64,000 bases of DNA from Micromonospora_G sp044901685 (GCF_044901685.1 NZ_JBJDPS010000005.1:62001-126000), one strand, 5' to 3'. Counted from the first letter of the stretch, positions 1 to 8,880 are shown. Numbers and translations are program-made. The notes: generated from the letters alone by a model not told the origin.

Positions 1-179
1 GACTGCTGGTCCGTCCCGGTATGACCGGACTGTGGCAGGTCTCCGGTCGCTCGGACCTCTCCTGGGACGAAGCGGTCCGGCTGGACCTCTACTACGTCGA
101 CAACTGGTCGTTGGCGTACGACCTCAGCATCCTCTGGCGCACCATCGGGGTCGTACTGGCCCGCAAGGGCGCCTACTGA
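1..179 (+). CDS. Exopolysaccharide sugar transferase, C-terminal fragment (cut by window edge)
   Basis: Only the last 58 codons are present; the reading frame enters at base 3 and stops with TGA at 177-179. The peptide carries RPGMTGLWQVSGRS, followed by an acidic/aromatic stretch (LDLYYVDNWS) and a hydrophobic end. This is the signature C-terminus of the bacterial sugar transferase family (WcaJ/WbaP/CpsE type). Members move a sugar-1-phosphate from a nucleotide sugar to undecaprenyl phosphate at the inner membrane, starting exopolysaccharide or glycoconjugate synthesis. The donor sugar cannot be told from this fragment. The rest of the gene and any polysaccharide cluster lie to the left of the window. 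Confidence 0.88.
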   Translation, partial: LLVRPGMTGLWQVSGRSDLSWDEAVRLDLYYVDNWSLAYDLSILWRTIGVVLARKGAY

Positions 180-233
180 GCGCGGCTCGGCTTCGCCTCG
201 TCGGGGGGCCGACCCGAGCAGTACCTTTCGGGT

Positions 234-1148
234 ATGGATCGGCTTGAGACCCGGGAACTCGTCTACTTCGTCGCGGTCGCCGAGTGCCTGCACTTCGGTC
301 GTGCGGCGGAGCGGCTGGGCATCGCCCAGCCGCCACTGTCGCGGGCGATCAGCAGGCTCGAACGCCGGATGGGGGTCCTGCTGTTCGAGCGGACCAGTCG
401 ACGGGTCGGCCTGACCAGGGCCGGTGAGGTGTTCCTGGCCGAGAGCCGCAGGGCGCTCGCCGCACTGGACGGCGCGGTGCGGCGTACCCAGCAGGCGGCC
501 CGGCCGGAGCGGCTGGTCGTCGCCGCCCCGTCCGGTACCGGCGCGGGCCTGCTGGCCCAGGTGCTGGAGGCGTACCGGGAGGAACCCGGTTCGGTGCCGG
601 TGGAGGTGCTGTTCACCACCGACGCCACGGCCGCCCTGCGCGACGGTACGGCCGACCTGGCGCTGATGTGCGGCAACGACGATCTCGACGGTCTGGACAC
701 CGTCGACCTCCTCGACGAGGCCCCGGTCGCGCTCCTCCCCGCCGGCCACCCACTCGCCGGACGCGACAGCCTGACCATCGGCGAAGTGCGCGGTACGGGC
801 CGGTTCCGCGAGCAGTCCCCGCCGGTCGGGCTGGGCGAGTTGGTCGACCGGGTGGCGCTCGGGGAACTGGTGGTGGTGCTCGGGGAGAGCGCGACCGCTC
901 GGCTCGGACCGAACGTCGTCGCCGTCCCGGTGGTCGACGCACCGGGCAACCGGCTCGTGCTGGCCTGGCCGCACGCCAGCACGATGGCCGGGCGCGACCG
1001 GTTCGTCCGCAGGGCGGCGGCGGTGGTGACGGGGACACCGGAGATCCGGCGGACGCTCGGGGTCGAGGCCGGTCGGGTACCCGTACCACGGCTACCGGGC
1101 GGACGCACCGGTCGTGGCCACGTCCGGTCGGCGGTCAGATCTGGTTGA
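234..1148 (+). CDS. LysR family transcriptional regulator
   Basis: A 304-residue protein of the usual LysR length. The N-terminal winged helix-turn-helix is clear (YFVAVAECLHFGRAAERLGIAQPPLSRAISRLE, given here as residues ~11-45), followed by the linker helix and an effector-binding domain from about residue 90. LysR proteins bind DNA as tetramers and respond to a small metabolite, unknown here. It converges with the downstream SDR gene and the two 3' ends overlap by 14 bp, so there is no room for a terminator between them. A divergent target gene, common for this family, is not present upstream. Confidence 0.9.
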   Translation: MDRLETRELVYFVAVAECLHFGRAAERLGIAQPPLSRAISRLERRMGVLLFERTSRRVGLTRAGEVFLAESRRALAALDGAVRRTQQAARPERLVVAAPSGTGAGLLAQVLEAYREEPGSVPVEVLFTTDATAALRDGTADLALMCGNDDLDGLDTVDLLDEAPVALLPAGHPLAGRDSLTIGEVRGTGRFREQSPPVGLGELVDRVALGELVVVLGESATARLGPNVVAVPVVDAPGNRLVLAWPHASTMAGRDRFVRRAAAVVTGTPEIRRTLGVEAGRVPVPRLPGGRTGRGHVRSAVRSG

Positions 1149-1887
1149 TGCCGCCGTCCACGAGCAGTTCGATGCCGGTGATGTAGCTGCTCTCGGCCGA
1201 GGCGAGGAAGAGGGCCGCCGCAGCCTGTTCGGCCGCCGTGGAGGTACGTCCGAGCGGCACCGGCGCGGCCACCATCGCCCGGAACTCCTCCGGGGTGAGA
1301 CCTTCCGGCGTGGCGGCCACCAGGGCCGGCGTCTCGGTCGCGCCCGGTGCGATGGCGTTGACCCGGATGCCCCGGTGCCTCAGTTCGTTGGCCCAGGTCC
1401 GGGTCAACGAGCGGATCGCCGCCTTCGACGCGGCGTAGACGCCGACCCCGGCCGTGCCCCGGCCGGCCGTGGTGGAGGTGGCGAGGATGACCGACGCCTG
1501 GTCGTTCAGCAACGGCAGGGCCTTCTGCACGGTGAACAGCGAACTGCGTACGTTGATCCGGGTGCTCTCCTCGTAGTGCTCCTCGGTCACCTCCGCCAGC
1601 GGGCTGAAGGTGGTGCGACCCGCGTTCGCGAAGAGCACGTCGATCCGGCGCTCGTCGGCGGCGACCGTCGCGAAGAGGCGGTCGAGGTCGGCCAGGTTCG
1701 TGACGTCGCCCCGTACCCCGGTGGCGCGGTGCGCACCGATCTCCGTGACCGCCCGGTCCAGTTCCTCCTTGCCCCGTCCGATGAGATAGACGTACGCACC
1801 CTCCTCGGCGAACCGCTGGGCGGAGGCGAATCCGATCCCCTTGCTCGCTCCCGTCACCACCGCGACCTTGCCGTCGAGCTGACCCAT
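1135..1887 (-). CDS. SDR family NAD(P)-dependent oxidoreductase
   Basis: A classical short-chain dehydrogenase of 250 residues. The nucleotide-binding TGASKGIG motif is at residues 12-19, NAG at 88-90, and the catalytic Ser138, Tyr151 and Lys155 (YAASK) are in place. A start at 1887 puts GGGAG about 8 bases upstream; the frame stays open 29 codons further up but that stretch is not SDR-like. Class members reduce or oxidise carbonyl/alcohol groups in the cytoplasm; the substrate is unknown. The gene overlaps the 3' end of the LysR gene on the other strand. The C-terminus (ELLVDGG) is typical of the family. Confidence 0.92.
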   Translation of the reverse strand: MGQLDGKVAVVTGASKGIGFASAQRFAEEGAYVYLIGRGKEELDRAVTEIGAHRATGVRGDVTNLADLDRLFATVAADERRIDVLFANAGRTTFSPLAEVTEEHYEESTRINVRSSLFTVQKALPLLNDQASVILATSTTAGRGTAGVGVYAASKAAIRSLTRTWANELRHRGIRVNAIAPGATETPALVAATPEGLTPEEFRAMVAAPVPLGRTSTAAEQAAAALFLASAESSYITGIELLVDGGINQI

Positions 1888-2069
1888 TTTTTGATCTCCC
1901 ACTGATTCGCGTTCCGGGACGCGGGCGTCGGCTGACTCACCCGCTTCCCAGCGCACCTCATGCGAGCTGCGCAAACAATGATCAATCCGTACGAATCAAT
2001 ACCCTGGGTGTATCGATCGGGGCGGTGGGCGCGGAACTCGGAGGCGGCCGGCGCCAGTAGGTTGTCCAC

Positions 2070-3287
2070 GTGGGGCCGAACCTCTCTGCTGTGCTCGCGA
2101 TCGTCGCGCTGGTGAGCGCGCTCGGCGCCGCCCTGTTCGCGGTGGTACGACTGCGTGCCCGGCGCGGTATCGCCACCGCGACCCAACTGGCCACGTACGA
2201 CGTGCTGCACACTGCCGGGCTCGCGGCCGAGCCGCTGCGGGCCGGTCTGGGGCCGGCGAGCGCGGCGAAGGCGGTACGGCACCTGCGCGCCCTGGTCGGC
2301 GCCGCCGGTCTGGCGCTGGTGGACGACACCGAGGTACTGGCGATCGACGGTCGGGGCGGACACCACGGCGCCCAGTTCGTCACGGCGGCGGAACGGGCGA
2401 TCGGAGCGAACCGGTCGACCGTGCTCGGCGAGTCCGAGTTGCAGTGCGACCGGGTCGACTGCCCGGTACGGGGGGCGGTGGTCGCGCCGCTGACCGGCTC
2501 GGACGGGAACGCCGTCGGGGTGCTGGTGGCGATCGCGGACGGCCAGCCGGCGCCGGGTCTGGTCCAGGCCACGTTGGAGACCGCGCACTGGGCGAGCGCC
2601 CAGCTCGCACTCGCCGAGCTCGACTCGTCCCGGGAACGGCTGGCCCGAGCGGAGGTACGCGCACTGCGGGCGCAGATCAGCCCGCACTTCATCTACAACG
2701 CGTTGACCGCGATCGGCTCGTTCGTCCGTACCGACCCGGAGCGTGCCCGGGAGCTGATCCTGGAGTTCGCCGAGTTCACCCGCTACTCGTTCCGGGCGCA
2801 CGGCGAGTTCACCACGCTGGCCGAGGAGTTGCGCTCGATCGATCGTTACCTGACCATCGAGCGGGCCCGGTTCGGTGACCGGCTCCAGGTGCGGTTGCAG
2901 ATCGCACCCGAGGTGCTGCCGGTCACCCTGCCGTTCCTCTGCCTGCAACCGCTGGTGGAGAACGCCGTACGGCACGGTCTGTCCCGTAAGCCGGGACTGG
3001 GGATGGTGAGCATCGAGGCCCGTGACGCCGGTGCCGAGTGCCACATCACGGTGGAGGACGACGGGGTCGGCATGGACCCGGCGGTGCTCGCCGCCGGGAT
3101 CGCCGAGGCAGCACGGGACAGCTCGGACGACGCCGGACAGCACGTCGGGCTATCCAATGTGGATGAACGACTCCGGTCGGCGTTCGGGGACGGCTTCGGC
3201 CTGGTCGTCGAGACCGGGCTCGGATCGGGTACGAAGGTGAGCATGCGGGTGCCGAAGTTCCACCGGCACGTACGGGTGAGCACGTGA
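2070..3287 (+). CDS. LytS-type sensor histidine kinase
   Basis: A 405-residue protein with one N-terminal membrane helix (residues ~5-27), a GAF-like sensing region (~45-190), and the His_kinase family phospho-acceptor motif ISPHFIYN with the likely phosphorylated histidine at residue 206. The ATP-binding HATPase domain follows (LVENAVRHG N-box, DDGVGMD, then GLSNVDERL). This is the LytS/YehU architecture, whose partners are LytTR regulators, and such a gene follows directly. The start is GTG at 2070. The stop overlaps a possible GTG of the next gene, so the two are almost surely one operon. Confidence 0.92.
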   Translation: MGPNLSAVLAIVALVSALGAALFAVVRLRARRGIATATQLATYDVLHTAGLAAEPLRAGLGPASAAKAVRHLRALVGAAGLALVDDTEVLAIDGRGGHHGAQFVTAAERAIGANRSTVLGESELQCDRVDCPVRGAVVAPLTGSDGNAVGVLVAIADGQPAPGLVQATLETAHWASAQLALAELDSSRERLARAEVRALRAQISPHFIYNALTAIGSFVRTDPERARELILEFAEFTRYSFRAHGEFTTLAEELRSIDRYLTIERARFGDRLQVRLQIAPEVLPVTLPFLCLQPLVENAVRHGLSRKPGLGMVSIEARDAGAECHITVEDDGVGMDPAVLAAGIAEAARDSSDDAGQHVGLSNVDERLRSAFGDGFGLVVETGLGSGTKVSMRVPKFHRHVRVST

Positions 3288-3310
3288 CCGGGTTGGAGGG
3301 AGGAGGGGGT

Positions 3311-4066
3311 GTGAACGGCTTCCTGCGGGTGTTGGCGGTGGACGACGAGCCACCGGCGCTGGACGAACTCGCGTACCACCTGCGGGCCGACCCCCGGGTG
3401 GCCCGGCTGCACACCGCGAGCGACGCCACCGAGGCGCTGCGTGTGCTCCGGGACGCCGACGTGGACGTGGTCTTCCTCGACATCCGGATGCCCGGCCTGG
3501 ACGGGATGGAGCTGGCCCGGGTGCTGCGCCGGTTCGCCCGCCCGCCCGCGATCGTCTTTGTCACCGCGTACGACGACGGCGCGGTGGACGCGTTCGACCT
3601 CGGGGTGACCGACTACGTACGCAAACCGGTGCGGGCCGAACGGCTGGCCGAGTCGCTGCGCCGGGTGATCGGTGCCCGGGTGGTGCCGACCCATCCCGCC
3701 GCGCTGGCCCGCGCCGAGGAGGACCCGACGATCCCGGTCGAGCTGGCCGGTACGACCCGGATGCTGCCCCGCTCGGCGGTGCGCTGGGTGGAGGCGCAGG
3801 GCGACTACGCCCGGCTCTACACCTCGGACGCGTCGCACCTGGTCCGGGTCCCGCTGGCCACCCTCGCCGAGCGCTGGGCGGACGCCGGATTCGTCCGGAT
3901 CCACCGCTCGTACCTGGTGCAACTGCGCCTCATCGCCGAACTCCGGCTGGCAAACTCCGGGTACGTGGTGGTGGTCGACGGCACGGAGTTGCCGGTCAGC
4001 CGCCGGCACACCAGGGAGCTGAAGGACAAGCTGGTCCGCGCGGCAAAACAGGACTGGAACCGTTAG
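3311..4066 (+). CDS. LytTR-family response regulator
   Basis: A 251-residue regulator with a receiver domain (VDDEPPALDEL, phospho-acceptor Asp57 in FLDIRMPG, conserved Lys in YVRKP) and a C-terminal LytTR DNA-binding domain (WVEAQGDYARLYT ... FVRIHRSYLV ... ELPVSRR). It is the partner of the upstream LytS-type kinase. I prefer GTG at 3311 because a strong GGAGGGAGGAGG run (3295-3308) sits just before it. A GTG at 3284 overlapping the kinase stop is the alternative and would add nine residues. Members act as transcription factors; the regulon is unknown. Confidence 0.92.
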   Translation: MNGFLRVLAVDDEPPALDELAYHLRADPRVARLHTASDATEALRVLRDADVDVVFLDIRMPGLDGMELARVLRRFARPPAIVFVTAYDDGAVDAFDLGVTDYVRKPVRAERLAESLRRVIGARVVPTHPAALARAEEDPTIPVELAGTTRMLPRSAVRWVEAQGDYARLYTSDASHLVRVPLATLAERWADAGFVRIHRSYLVQLRLIAELRLANSGYVVVVDGTELPVSRRHTRELKDKLVRAAKQDWNR

Positions 4067-4077
4067 GACGGGTTTCC

Positions 4078-4617
4078 GTGGAGGTTGGCGGGCGGGTACG
4101 GATCGAGCCCTGGTCGGAGGGGGACCTCGACCTGCTGCGCCGGATCAACGTACCGGCGATGAAGGCGCACCTGGGCGGGACCGAGAGCGAGGAGAAGGTG
4201 CTCGCCCGGCACCGGCGCTACGTCGACATCGGCGGTACGGGAAGCGGGCAGATGTTCCGGATCGTCCTGCTGCCGGCGGCGGACGGTGGCCCCGCCGAGC
4301 CCGAGGCGGTCGGCAGCGTCGGCTACTGGACCCGGGTCTGGCAGGACGAGCCGGTGTACGAGATGGGCTGGAGCGTGCTGCCGGCGTACCAGGGCAGGGG
4401 TGTCGCCGCGGCGGCGGCCGGGGCTGCGGTCTCCCGCGCGCGGGCGGCGGGCGTCCATCCACACCTGCACGCCTTCCCGTCCGTGGTCAACGGCGCCTCG
4501 AACGCGATCTGCCGCAAGCTCGGCTTCCGCTTTGTCGCCGAAGTCGACTTCGAGTACCCGCCCGGCAGCATGATCCGCTCCAACGACTGGTGTCTGGAGC
4601 TGGCCCCGACCGGCTGA
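4078..4617 (+). CDS. GNAT family N-acetyltransferase (RimJ/RimL-like)
   Basis: A 179-residue GNAT-fold protein. The acetyl-CoA binding region is seen as VYEMGWSVLPAYQGRGVAAAAAGAAV (about residues 92-117, with the Q/R-x-x-G-x-G/A element), and the following HLHAFPSVVNGASNAICRKLGF segment matches the RimJ/RimL subgroup. These enzymes transfer acetyl groups to protein N-termini or small amines. The start is GTG at 4078, 11 bases after the LytTR regulator, so it may be co-transcribed. The substrate cannot be inferred. Confidence 0.85.
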   Translation: MEVGGRVRIEPWSEGDLDLLRRINVPAMKAHLGGTESEEKVLARHRRYVDIGGTGSGQMFRIVLLPAADGGPAEPEAVGSVGYWTRVWQDEPVYEMGWSVLPAYQGRGVAAAAAGAAVSRARAAGVHPHLHAFPSVVNGASNAICRKLGFRFVAEVDFEYPPGSMIRSNDWCLELAPTG

Positions 4618-4646
4618 CCCGCCGGCCCCACCTCGGGTGCCGAGAG

Positions 4647-4686
4647 TTATCCACAGGGGCGGCTCTTTCTCCACAGGTTATTCACA
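4647..4686. promoter_or_regulatory. Cluster of DnaA-box-like 9-mers
   Basis: Within 40 bases upstream of the OmpR-type regulator gene there are TTATCCACA (4647-4655), TTCTCCACA (4667-4675) and TTATTCACA (4678-4686). The first is a perfect match to the classical DnaA box and the other two differ at one position. The cluster is 46-85 bases from the start codon, in promoter range. Direct regulation by DnaA or by a protein with the same site is an inference. Confidence 0.45.
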
Positions 4687-4731
4687 ACCTGCCCCACCCC
4701 TCTCCATTCCGCGTCCCTAGAGTCGGAGGAC

Positions 4732-5409
4732 ATGAAGGAACGTCGGGTCCTGGTGGTCGAGGACGAGCGGACCATCGCCGAGTCGGTCGCGGCACGGCTG
4801 AGGGCCGAAGGCTTCGCCGTGGACCTCGCGGCTGACGGGCCGAGCGCGGTCGAGTCGGTCCGGCTGAACCCACCGGACCTGGTGGTGCTGGACGTGATGC
4901 TGCCGGGCTTCGACGGGCTGGAGGTCTGCCGACGGATCCAGGCGGACCGGCCGGTGCCCGTACTCATGCTGACCGCCCGCGACGACGAGACCGACCTGCT
5001 GGTCGGTCTGGCGGTCGGTGCCGACGACTACCTCACCAAGCCGTTCTCGCTGCGTGAACTGGCCGCCCGGGTGCACGCGCTGCTGCGCCGGGTGGACCGA
5101 GCGGCGAGCATCGGGCAGCAGATCCTCCGGTTCGGCGACCTGGAGATCAACCAGGCCGAGCGCCGGGTCCGCCGGGCCGGGATCGAGGCGCACCTCACCC
5201 CCACCGAGTTCGACCTGCTGGTCCACCTCGCCGGCCGACCCCGGACCGTGTTGCCCCGGGAGCGGCTGCTGACCGACGTCTGGGGGTGGGCCGACGGGTC
5301 CGGGACCCGGACGGTGGACAGTCACATCAAGGCCCTCCGCCGTAAGCTCGGCGCCGACCTGATCCGCACCGTGCACGGCGTCGGCTACGCGCTGGAGGTA
5401 CAGCCATGA
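4732..5409 (+). CDS. OmpR/PhoB-family response regulator
   Basis: 225 residues, the standard length. The receiver domain has the acidic pair Glu10-Asp11, phospho-acceptor Asp54 (VVLDVMLPG), Thr81 and Lys103 (YLTKPF). The C-terminal winged helix of the OmpR type includes LTPTEFDLLVHLA, the recognition helix region RTVDSHIKALRRKL and the closing VHGVGYAL hairpin. It is the partner of the kinase that overlaps its stop codon. The promoter region holds DnaA-box-like repeats. The regulon is unknown. Confidence 0.95.
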   Translation: MKERRVLVVEDERTIAESVAARLRAEGFAVDLAADGPSAVESVRLNPPDLVVLDVMLPGFDGLEVCRRIQADRPVPVLMLTARDDETDLLVGLAVGADDYLTKPFSLRELAARVHALLRRVDRAASIGQQILRFGDLEINQAERRVRRAGIEAHLTPTEFDLLVHLAGRPRTVLPRERLLTDVWGWADGSGTRTVDSHIKALRRKLGADLIRTVHGVGYALEVQP

Positions 5410-6497
5410 ACGAGGCGATCTGGGCGTGGATCAACCGGGGACTGGACCTGCTGCCCCGCCCGCTGGACCCGGTCCGGTCGATCAAGGTCAAGCTCGGCAT
5501 CCTGCTGGTCGCCTCCGGTGCGTCCGGACTGGCCTTCTTCTGGATCGGCATCGGCTGGATCCCGCCGTGGACCTCGGTGACCGCGATCTTCCTCGCCCTG
5601 CTCACCTCGCAGGTGCTCGCGCACGGCATGACCTCGCCGCTGCGCGAGATGACGGCGGCGGCGCGGGCGATGGCCCGGGGCGACTACACCCGTCGGGTCC
5701 GGTCCACCTCCCGGGACGAGGTCGGCGAGCTGGCGATCGCGTTCAACCAGATGGCGGCCGAGCTGGCCGAGGCGGACCGGCAGCGGCGCGAGCTGATCGC
5801 GAACGTCTCGCACGAGCTGCGTACGCCGATCACCGCGCTCCAGGGCGTACTGGAAAACATCGTGGACGGGATCGCCGAGCCGGAGCCGGCCACCCTGCGC
5901 ACCGCCCTGGCCCAGACCGAACGTCTCGGCCACCTGGTCGCCGACCTGCTCGACCTCTCCCGGCTGGACGCCGGGGTGGTGCCGCTGCGCCGGGTCGACA
6001 TCGACGTGGCGGACTTCCTGGACGAAGCGGTACGGCAGGCCGCCGTCAGCGCGAGCGGCGCCGGCCGGACGGTCGAGTTCCAGGTACGTCAACCGGCCGC
6101 GCCACTACACATCAAGGCCGACCCGTGGCGGCTGCACCAGGTCTTCGCGAACCTGCTCGACAACGCGGCCCGGCACAGTCCGGCGGGCGGCAATGTACTC
6201 GTGATCGCCGAACAGCGGGCCGATCGGCTCACCGTCGAGGTGACCGACGAGGGCGAGGGGATACCGGTGAGCGAGCGGTCCCGGGTCTTCGAGCGCTTCA
6301 CCCGTGGCGAGCGGGCCGGTGACGGTGGCACCGGACTCGGCTTGGCGATCGCCCGCTGGGTGGTGGAGTTGCACGGCGGCAACATCACCGTCGCCGATCC
6401 GGCACCGACCGGCGGCGGCCGTCGGGCCACCGGTTGCCGGATCAGGGTCGACCTGCCACTCGGGCTGCCCAGGGTGGCGTTGGCGACGGCTGCCTGA
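5406..6497 (+). CDS. Membrane sensor histidine kinase (HAMP-HisKA-HATPase)
   Basis: 363 residues starting in an ATGA overlap with the response regulator, so the pair is translationally coupled. Two membrane helices lie at about residues 28-70 with almost no loop between them, so there is little or no extracellular sensor domain. A HAMP segment follows (SPLREMTAAARAMARGDYTRRV), then the HisKA motif NVSHELRTPI with His136, the N-box (NLLDNAARHSP), DEGEGIP and the G2 box GTGLGLAI. The short sensor suggests it detects a membrane or intramembrane signal, as in the BaeS-like kinases. Confidence 0.93.
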   Translation: MNEAIWAWINRGLDLLPRPLDPVRSIKVKLGILLVASGASGLAFFWIGIGWIPPWTSVTAIFLALLTSQVLAHGMTSPLREMTAAARAMARGDYTRRVRSTSRDEVGELAIAFNQMAAELAEADRQRRELIANVSHELRTPITALQGVLENIVDGIAEPEPATLRTALAQTERLGHLVADLLDLSRLDAGVVPLRRVDIDVADFLDEAVRQAAVSASGAGRTVEFQVRQPAAPLHIKADPWRLHQVFANLLDNAARHSPAGGNVLVIAEQRADRLTVEVTDEGEGIPVSERSRVFERFTRGERAGDGGTGLGLAIARWVVELHGGNITVADPAPTGGGRRATGCRIRVDLPLGLPRVALATAA

Positions 6498-6608
6498 GCC
6501 GACCAACAACGCTCCCGCCGCCCTCGGTCCGCCACCCGGCCAGCACCCGGCAGCGCTCGTCGTCACCTCGCAACGGCCGTCAGCGCCGTGTTTCCATCGG
6601 AGGCAAGC

Positions 6609-8822
6609 ATGACCGCCCGTCCACCGTCCGACCTGTCTTCCGGCACCACACCGGTGCCGGTTAGTGAGCCGACGGCCGTACCGGCATCCGCTCCCGCAAC
6701 CGCCACCACCCCGCCGCCCGCCTCCGCAACCGCCGCCACGGTCCCACCGGCATCGGGATCGGGATCGGGATCGGGAGGAGCGTCTCCGGCATCGGCGCCA
6801 CCGGCAGCGGCACCGGCGCCAGCACCAGCACCAGCGCCAGCGCCAGCACCAGCGCCAGCATCTGCACCGTCAGTGGCGGCGGCAGCGGCGGCTACTTCAC
6901 CGTCGGCCGCTGCGGCACCGTCGGCGGCGGGGCCGGCAGGGCGTCCACCGCTCGCGCGGCAACCGTCAGCGGTGCCGACACAATGGACGATGCCGGCCCG
7001 GCCGCCGCTCGCACCCGCGCCGCCGTCGATATGGCGGCGACGCTGGCCCGGACCAGCGGCCGGCGCGTCACCGGTGGTGCTCACCCTGATCGCCGTCGCG
7101 GCGGTGATCGCCGCCGCCAGCATTCCGTTGGACCGGGGCGGCGTCGGCTGGCTGGTCAGCACCGTCGCCGGCACAGCGGCACTCGGCACGGCGATCCGCT
7201 GGCGGACCGGTACCCGGTCGACCGCCAGCACCCCGACAACAGCGAGCGACCCGGCAACGGCGAGCACCGTCACAACGGCGAGCGACCCGACAACGGCCAG
7301 CACCGTCACAACGGCGAGCAACCCGACAACGGCCAGCAAGCCGACGGCCGACGACCGGCAGGTCGCCGACGTTGCGGCGAGCGTGGACACCTCCGACGCC
7401 GGACCGACCACCGGCCGCCCAGCCGGCAGCGGCAACCCGGATCCGGGGACAGCCACTGGCAAAGACCAGGTACGGTCCGGCGCCACGGGGGCGCCGGACC
7501 GTACCGGAGCGCTCGAACCCGTACGGCTGCCCCAAGCCCGACCCGGTCTCGACCGGGTGCTCTGGGCGGCGGCGACGGTGGCGCTGGTCAGCGTCGGCAC
7601 GTTCCGGGCCGCCGGCTGGCTCTTCACGCTCTGCCTGCTCGCGGCGGCGGTGACCGGATGCCTCACGGCGTTCAGCGGAAAGAGCCTGCCCGGCATCTTC
7701 TTCTCCGTCCTGCTCGCGCCCGCCGCGGTCTTCCGGTCCCGGCGCTGGGCGGCCAGCGGGATTCGGCAGGCCGATCGGACGGGGCAGACGGGGTTCGGCC
7801 GGGGCCTCGCCACCGCGGCCGTCTCGATCGCGCTGCTGGTCGTCTTCGGCGCGCTGTTCGCCTCGGCGGACGCGGTCTTCGCCAACCTGCTCGACGCGCT
7901 CCTGCCCGAACTGTCGGTGGCCACGGTGTTCCGCTGGATCTTCGTCGGGGGCACGGTCGGGGCGGGACTGCTCGGAGCGGCGTACGTCCTGAGTTCACCG
8001 CCGGACCTGAGCGGTCTGGAGCGGGCTTCCCGACACCGGTTGCGGCGGATGGAATGGGCGGTGCCGGTGGCCCTGCTCGACCTGCTCTTCGCCGCGTTCG
8101 TGCTGGTGCAGCTCACCACCCTGTTCGGCGGCTCGGAGCACGTCCTGGAGACCGCCGGGCTCACCTATGCCGAGCACGCGCGCAGCGGCTTCTGGCAACT
8201 GCTCGCGGTCACCCTGCTCACCCTGCTGGTGATCGGCGGCGCGGCCCGGTGGGCACCCCGCGACACTCCCGCGCAACGGCTGCTGGTCCAGCTCCTGCTC
8301 GGCGCACTCGCCCTGTTCAGCCTGGTGGTGGTCGCCTCCGCGCTCTACCGCATGAACATCTACACCCAGGCGTACGGCGCCACCCGGCTCCGACTGCTGG
8401 TTGCCGTCTGTGAACTGTGGCTGGGGGCGGTGTTCGTACTGATCCTGGTGGCCGGCGTACGGCTGCGGGCGACCTGGCTGCCCCGACTGGTGCTGGGTGC
8501 GGCGGTGCTCGCCCTGCTCGGGCTGGCCGTGGCGAACCCGGACCGGTTGATCGCCGACCGGAACGTGGACCGGTTCTTCCAGACCGAGAGACTGGACCTC
8601 GGGTACGTCTCTGGGCTCTCCGCCGACGCCGTACCCGCGCTCGACCGGCTGCCCGACCCGCAGCGCGACTGCGCGCTCCGGGAGATTGCCCAGCACCTCT
8701 CCGACCATCCCGACGACTGGCGTGGTGCCAACCTGGGCCGCTACACCGCCTGGCAACTGCTCCTGGACGACCCGGTCACCGGCCCCGGCCAGCACTACGG
8801 AACCTGCCCCACCTCACGCTGA
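6609..8822 (+). CDS. DUF4153/DUF4173-family multi-pass membrane protein with disordered N-terminus
   Basis: 737 residues. ATG at 6609 has CGGAGG at 6598-6603. Residues ~1-150 are Pro/Ala/Ser-rich and surely disordered, including an (AP)n tract; a second Thr/Ser-rich tract (residues ~207-242) is built of 36-bp tandem repeats. The C-terminal half has about ten hydrophobic helices and the conserved YAEHARSGFWQL element typical of the DUF4153/DUF4173 family, whose function is not known. It is followed by a strong hairpin at 8825-8880 and looks monocistronic, or weakly linked to the upstream kinase (111-base gap). Confidence 0.75.
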   Translation: MTARPPSDLSSGTTPVPVSEPTAVPASAPATATTPPPASATAATVPPASGSGSGSGGASPASAPPAAAPAPAPAPAPAPAPAPASAPSVAAAAAATSPSAAAAPSAAGPAGRPPLARQPSAVPTQWTMPARPPLAPAPPSIWRRRWPGPAAGASPVVLTLIAVAAVIAAASIPLDRGGVGWLVSTVAGTAALGTAIRWRTGTRSTASTPTTASDPATASTVTTASDPTTASTVTTASNPTTASKPTADDRQVADVAASVDTSDAGPTTGRPAGSGNPDPGTATGKDQVRSGATGAPDRTGALEPVRLPQARPGLDRVLWAAATVALVSVGTFRAAGWLFTLCLLAAAVTGCLTAFSGKSLPGIFFSVLLAPAAVFRSRRWAASGIRQADRTGQTGFGRGLATAAVSIALLVVFGALFASADAVFANLLDALLPELSVATVFRWIFVGGTVGAGLLGAAYVLSSPPDLSGLERASRHRLRRMEWAVPVALLDLLFAAFVLVQLTTLFGGSEHVLETAGLTYAEHARSGFWQLLAVTLLTLLVIGGAARWAPRDTPAQRLLVQLLLGALALFSLVVVASALYRMNIYTQAYGATRLRLLVAVCELWLGAVFVLILVAGVRLRATWLPRLVLGAAVLALLGLAVANPDRLIADRNVDRFFQTERLDLGYVSGLSADAVPALDRLPDPQRDCALREIAQHLSDHPDDWRGANLGRYTAWQLLLDDPVTGPGQHYGTCPTSR
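7227..7334 (+). repeat. Three in-frame 36-bp tandem repeats inside the DUF4153/DUF4173-like gene
   Basis: Copies at 7227-7262, 7263-7298 and 7299-7334 each encode 12 residues of the type STVTTASDPTTA. The second and third differ at one base; the first is more diverged. The near identity of the last two suggests recent slippage or recombination. Because the unit is a multiple of three, copy-number change keeps the frame. Confidence 0.8.
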
Positions 8823-8824
8823 AA

Positions 8825-8880
8825 GGTTAGGAAGGGCCCCTAGTACAACCGAATGCGATAACTAGGGGCCCTTCCTTACC
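8825..8880. terminator. Long GC-rich hairpin, likely terminator or dispersed palindromic element
   Basis: A 20-base left arm (8825-8844, containing GAAGGGCCCCTAGT) pairs with 8861-8880 (ACTAGGGGCCCTTC...) with one mismatch, around a 16-base loop. It starts 3 bases after the stop of the membrane protein gene, so termination is the simplest role. GGGCCC-centred hairpins of this kind recur in Micromonosporaceae intergenic regions as far as I recall; that is not checked here. Confidence 0.7.
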
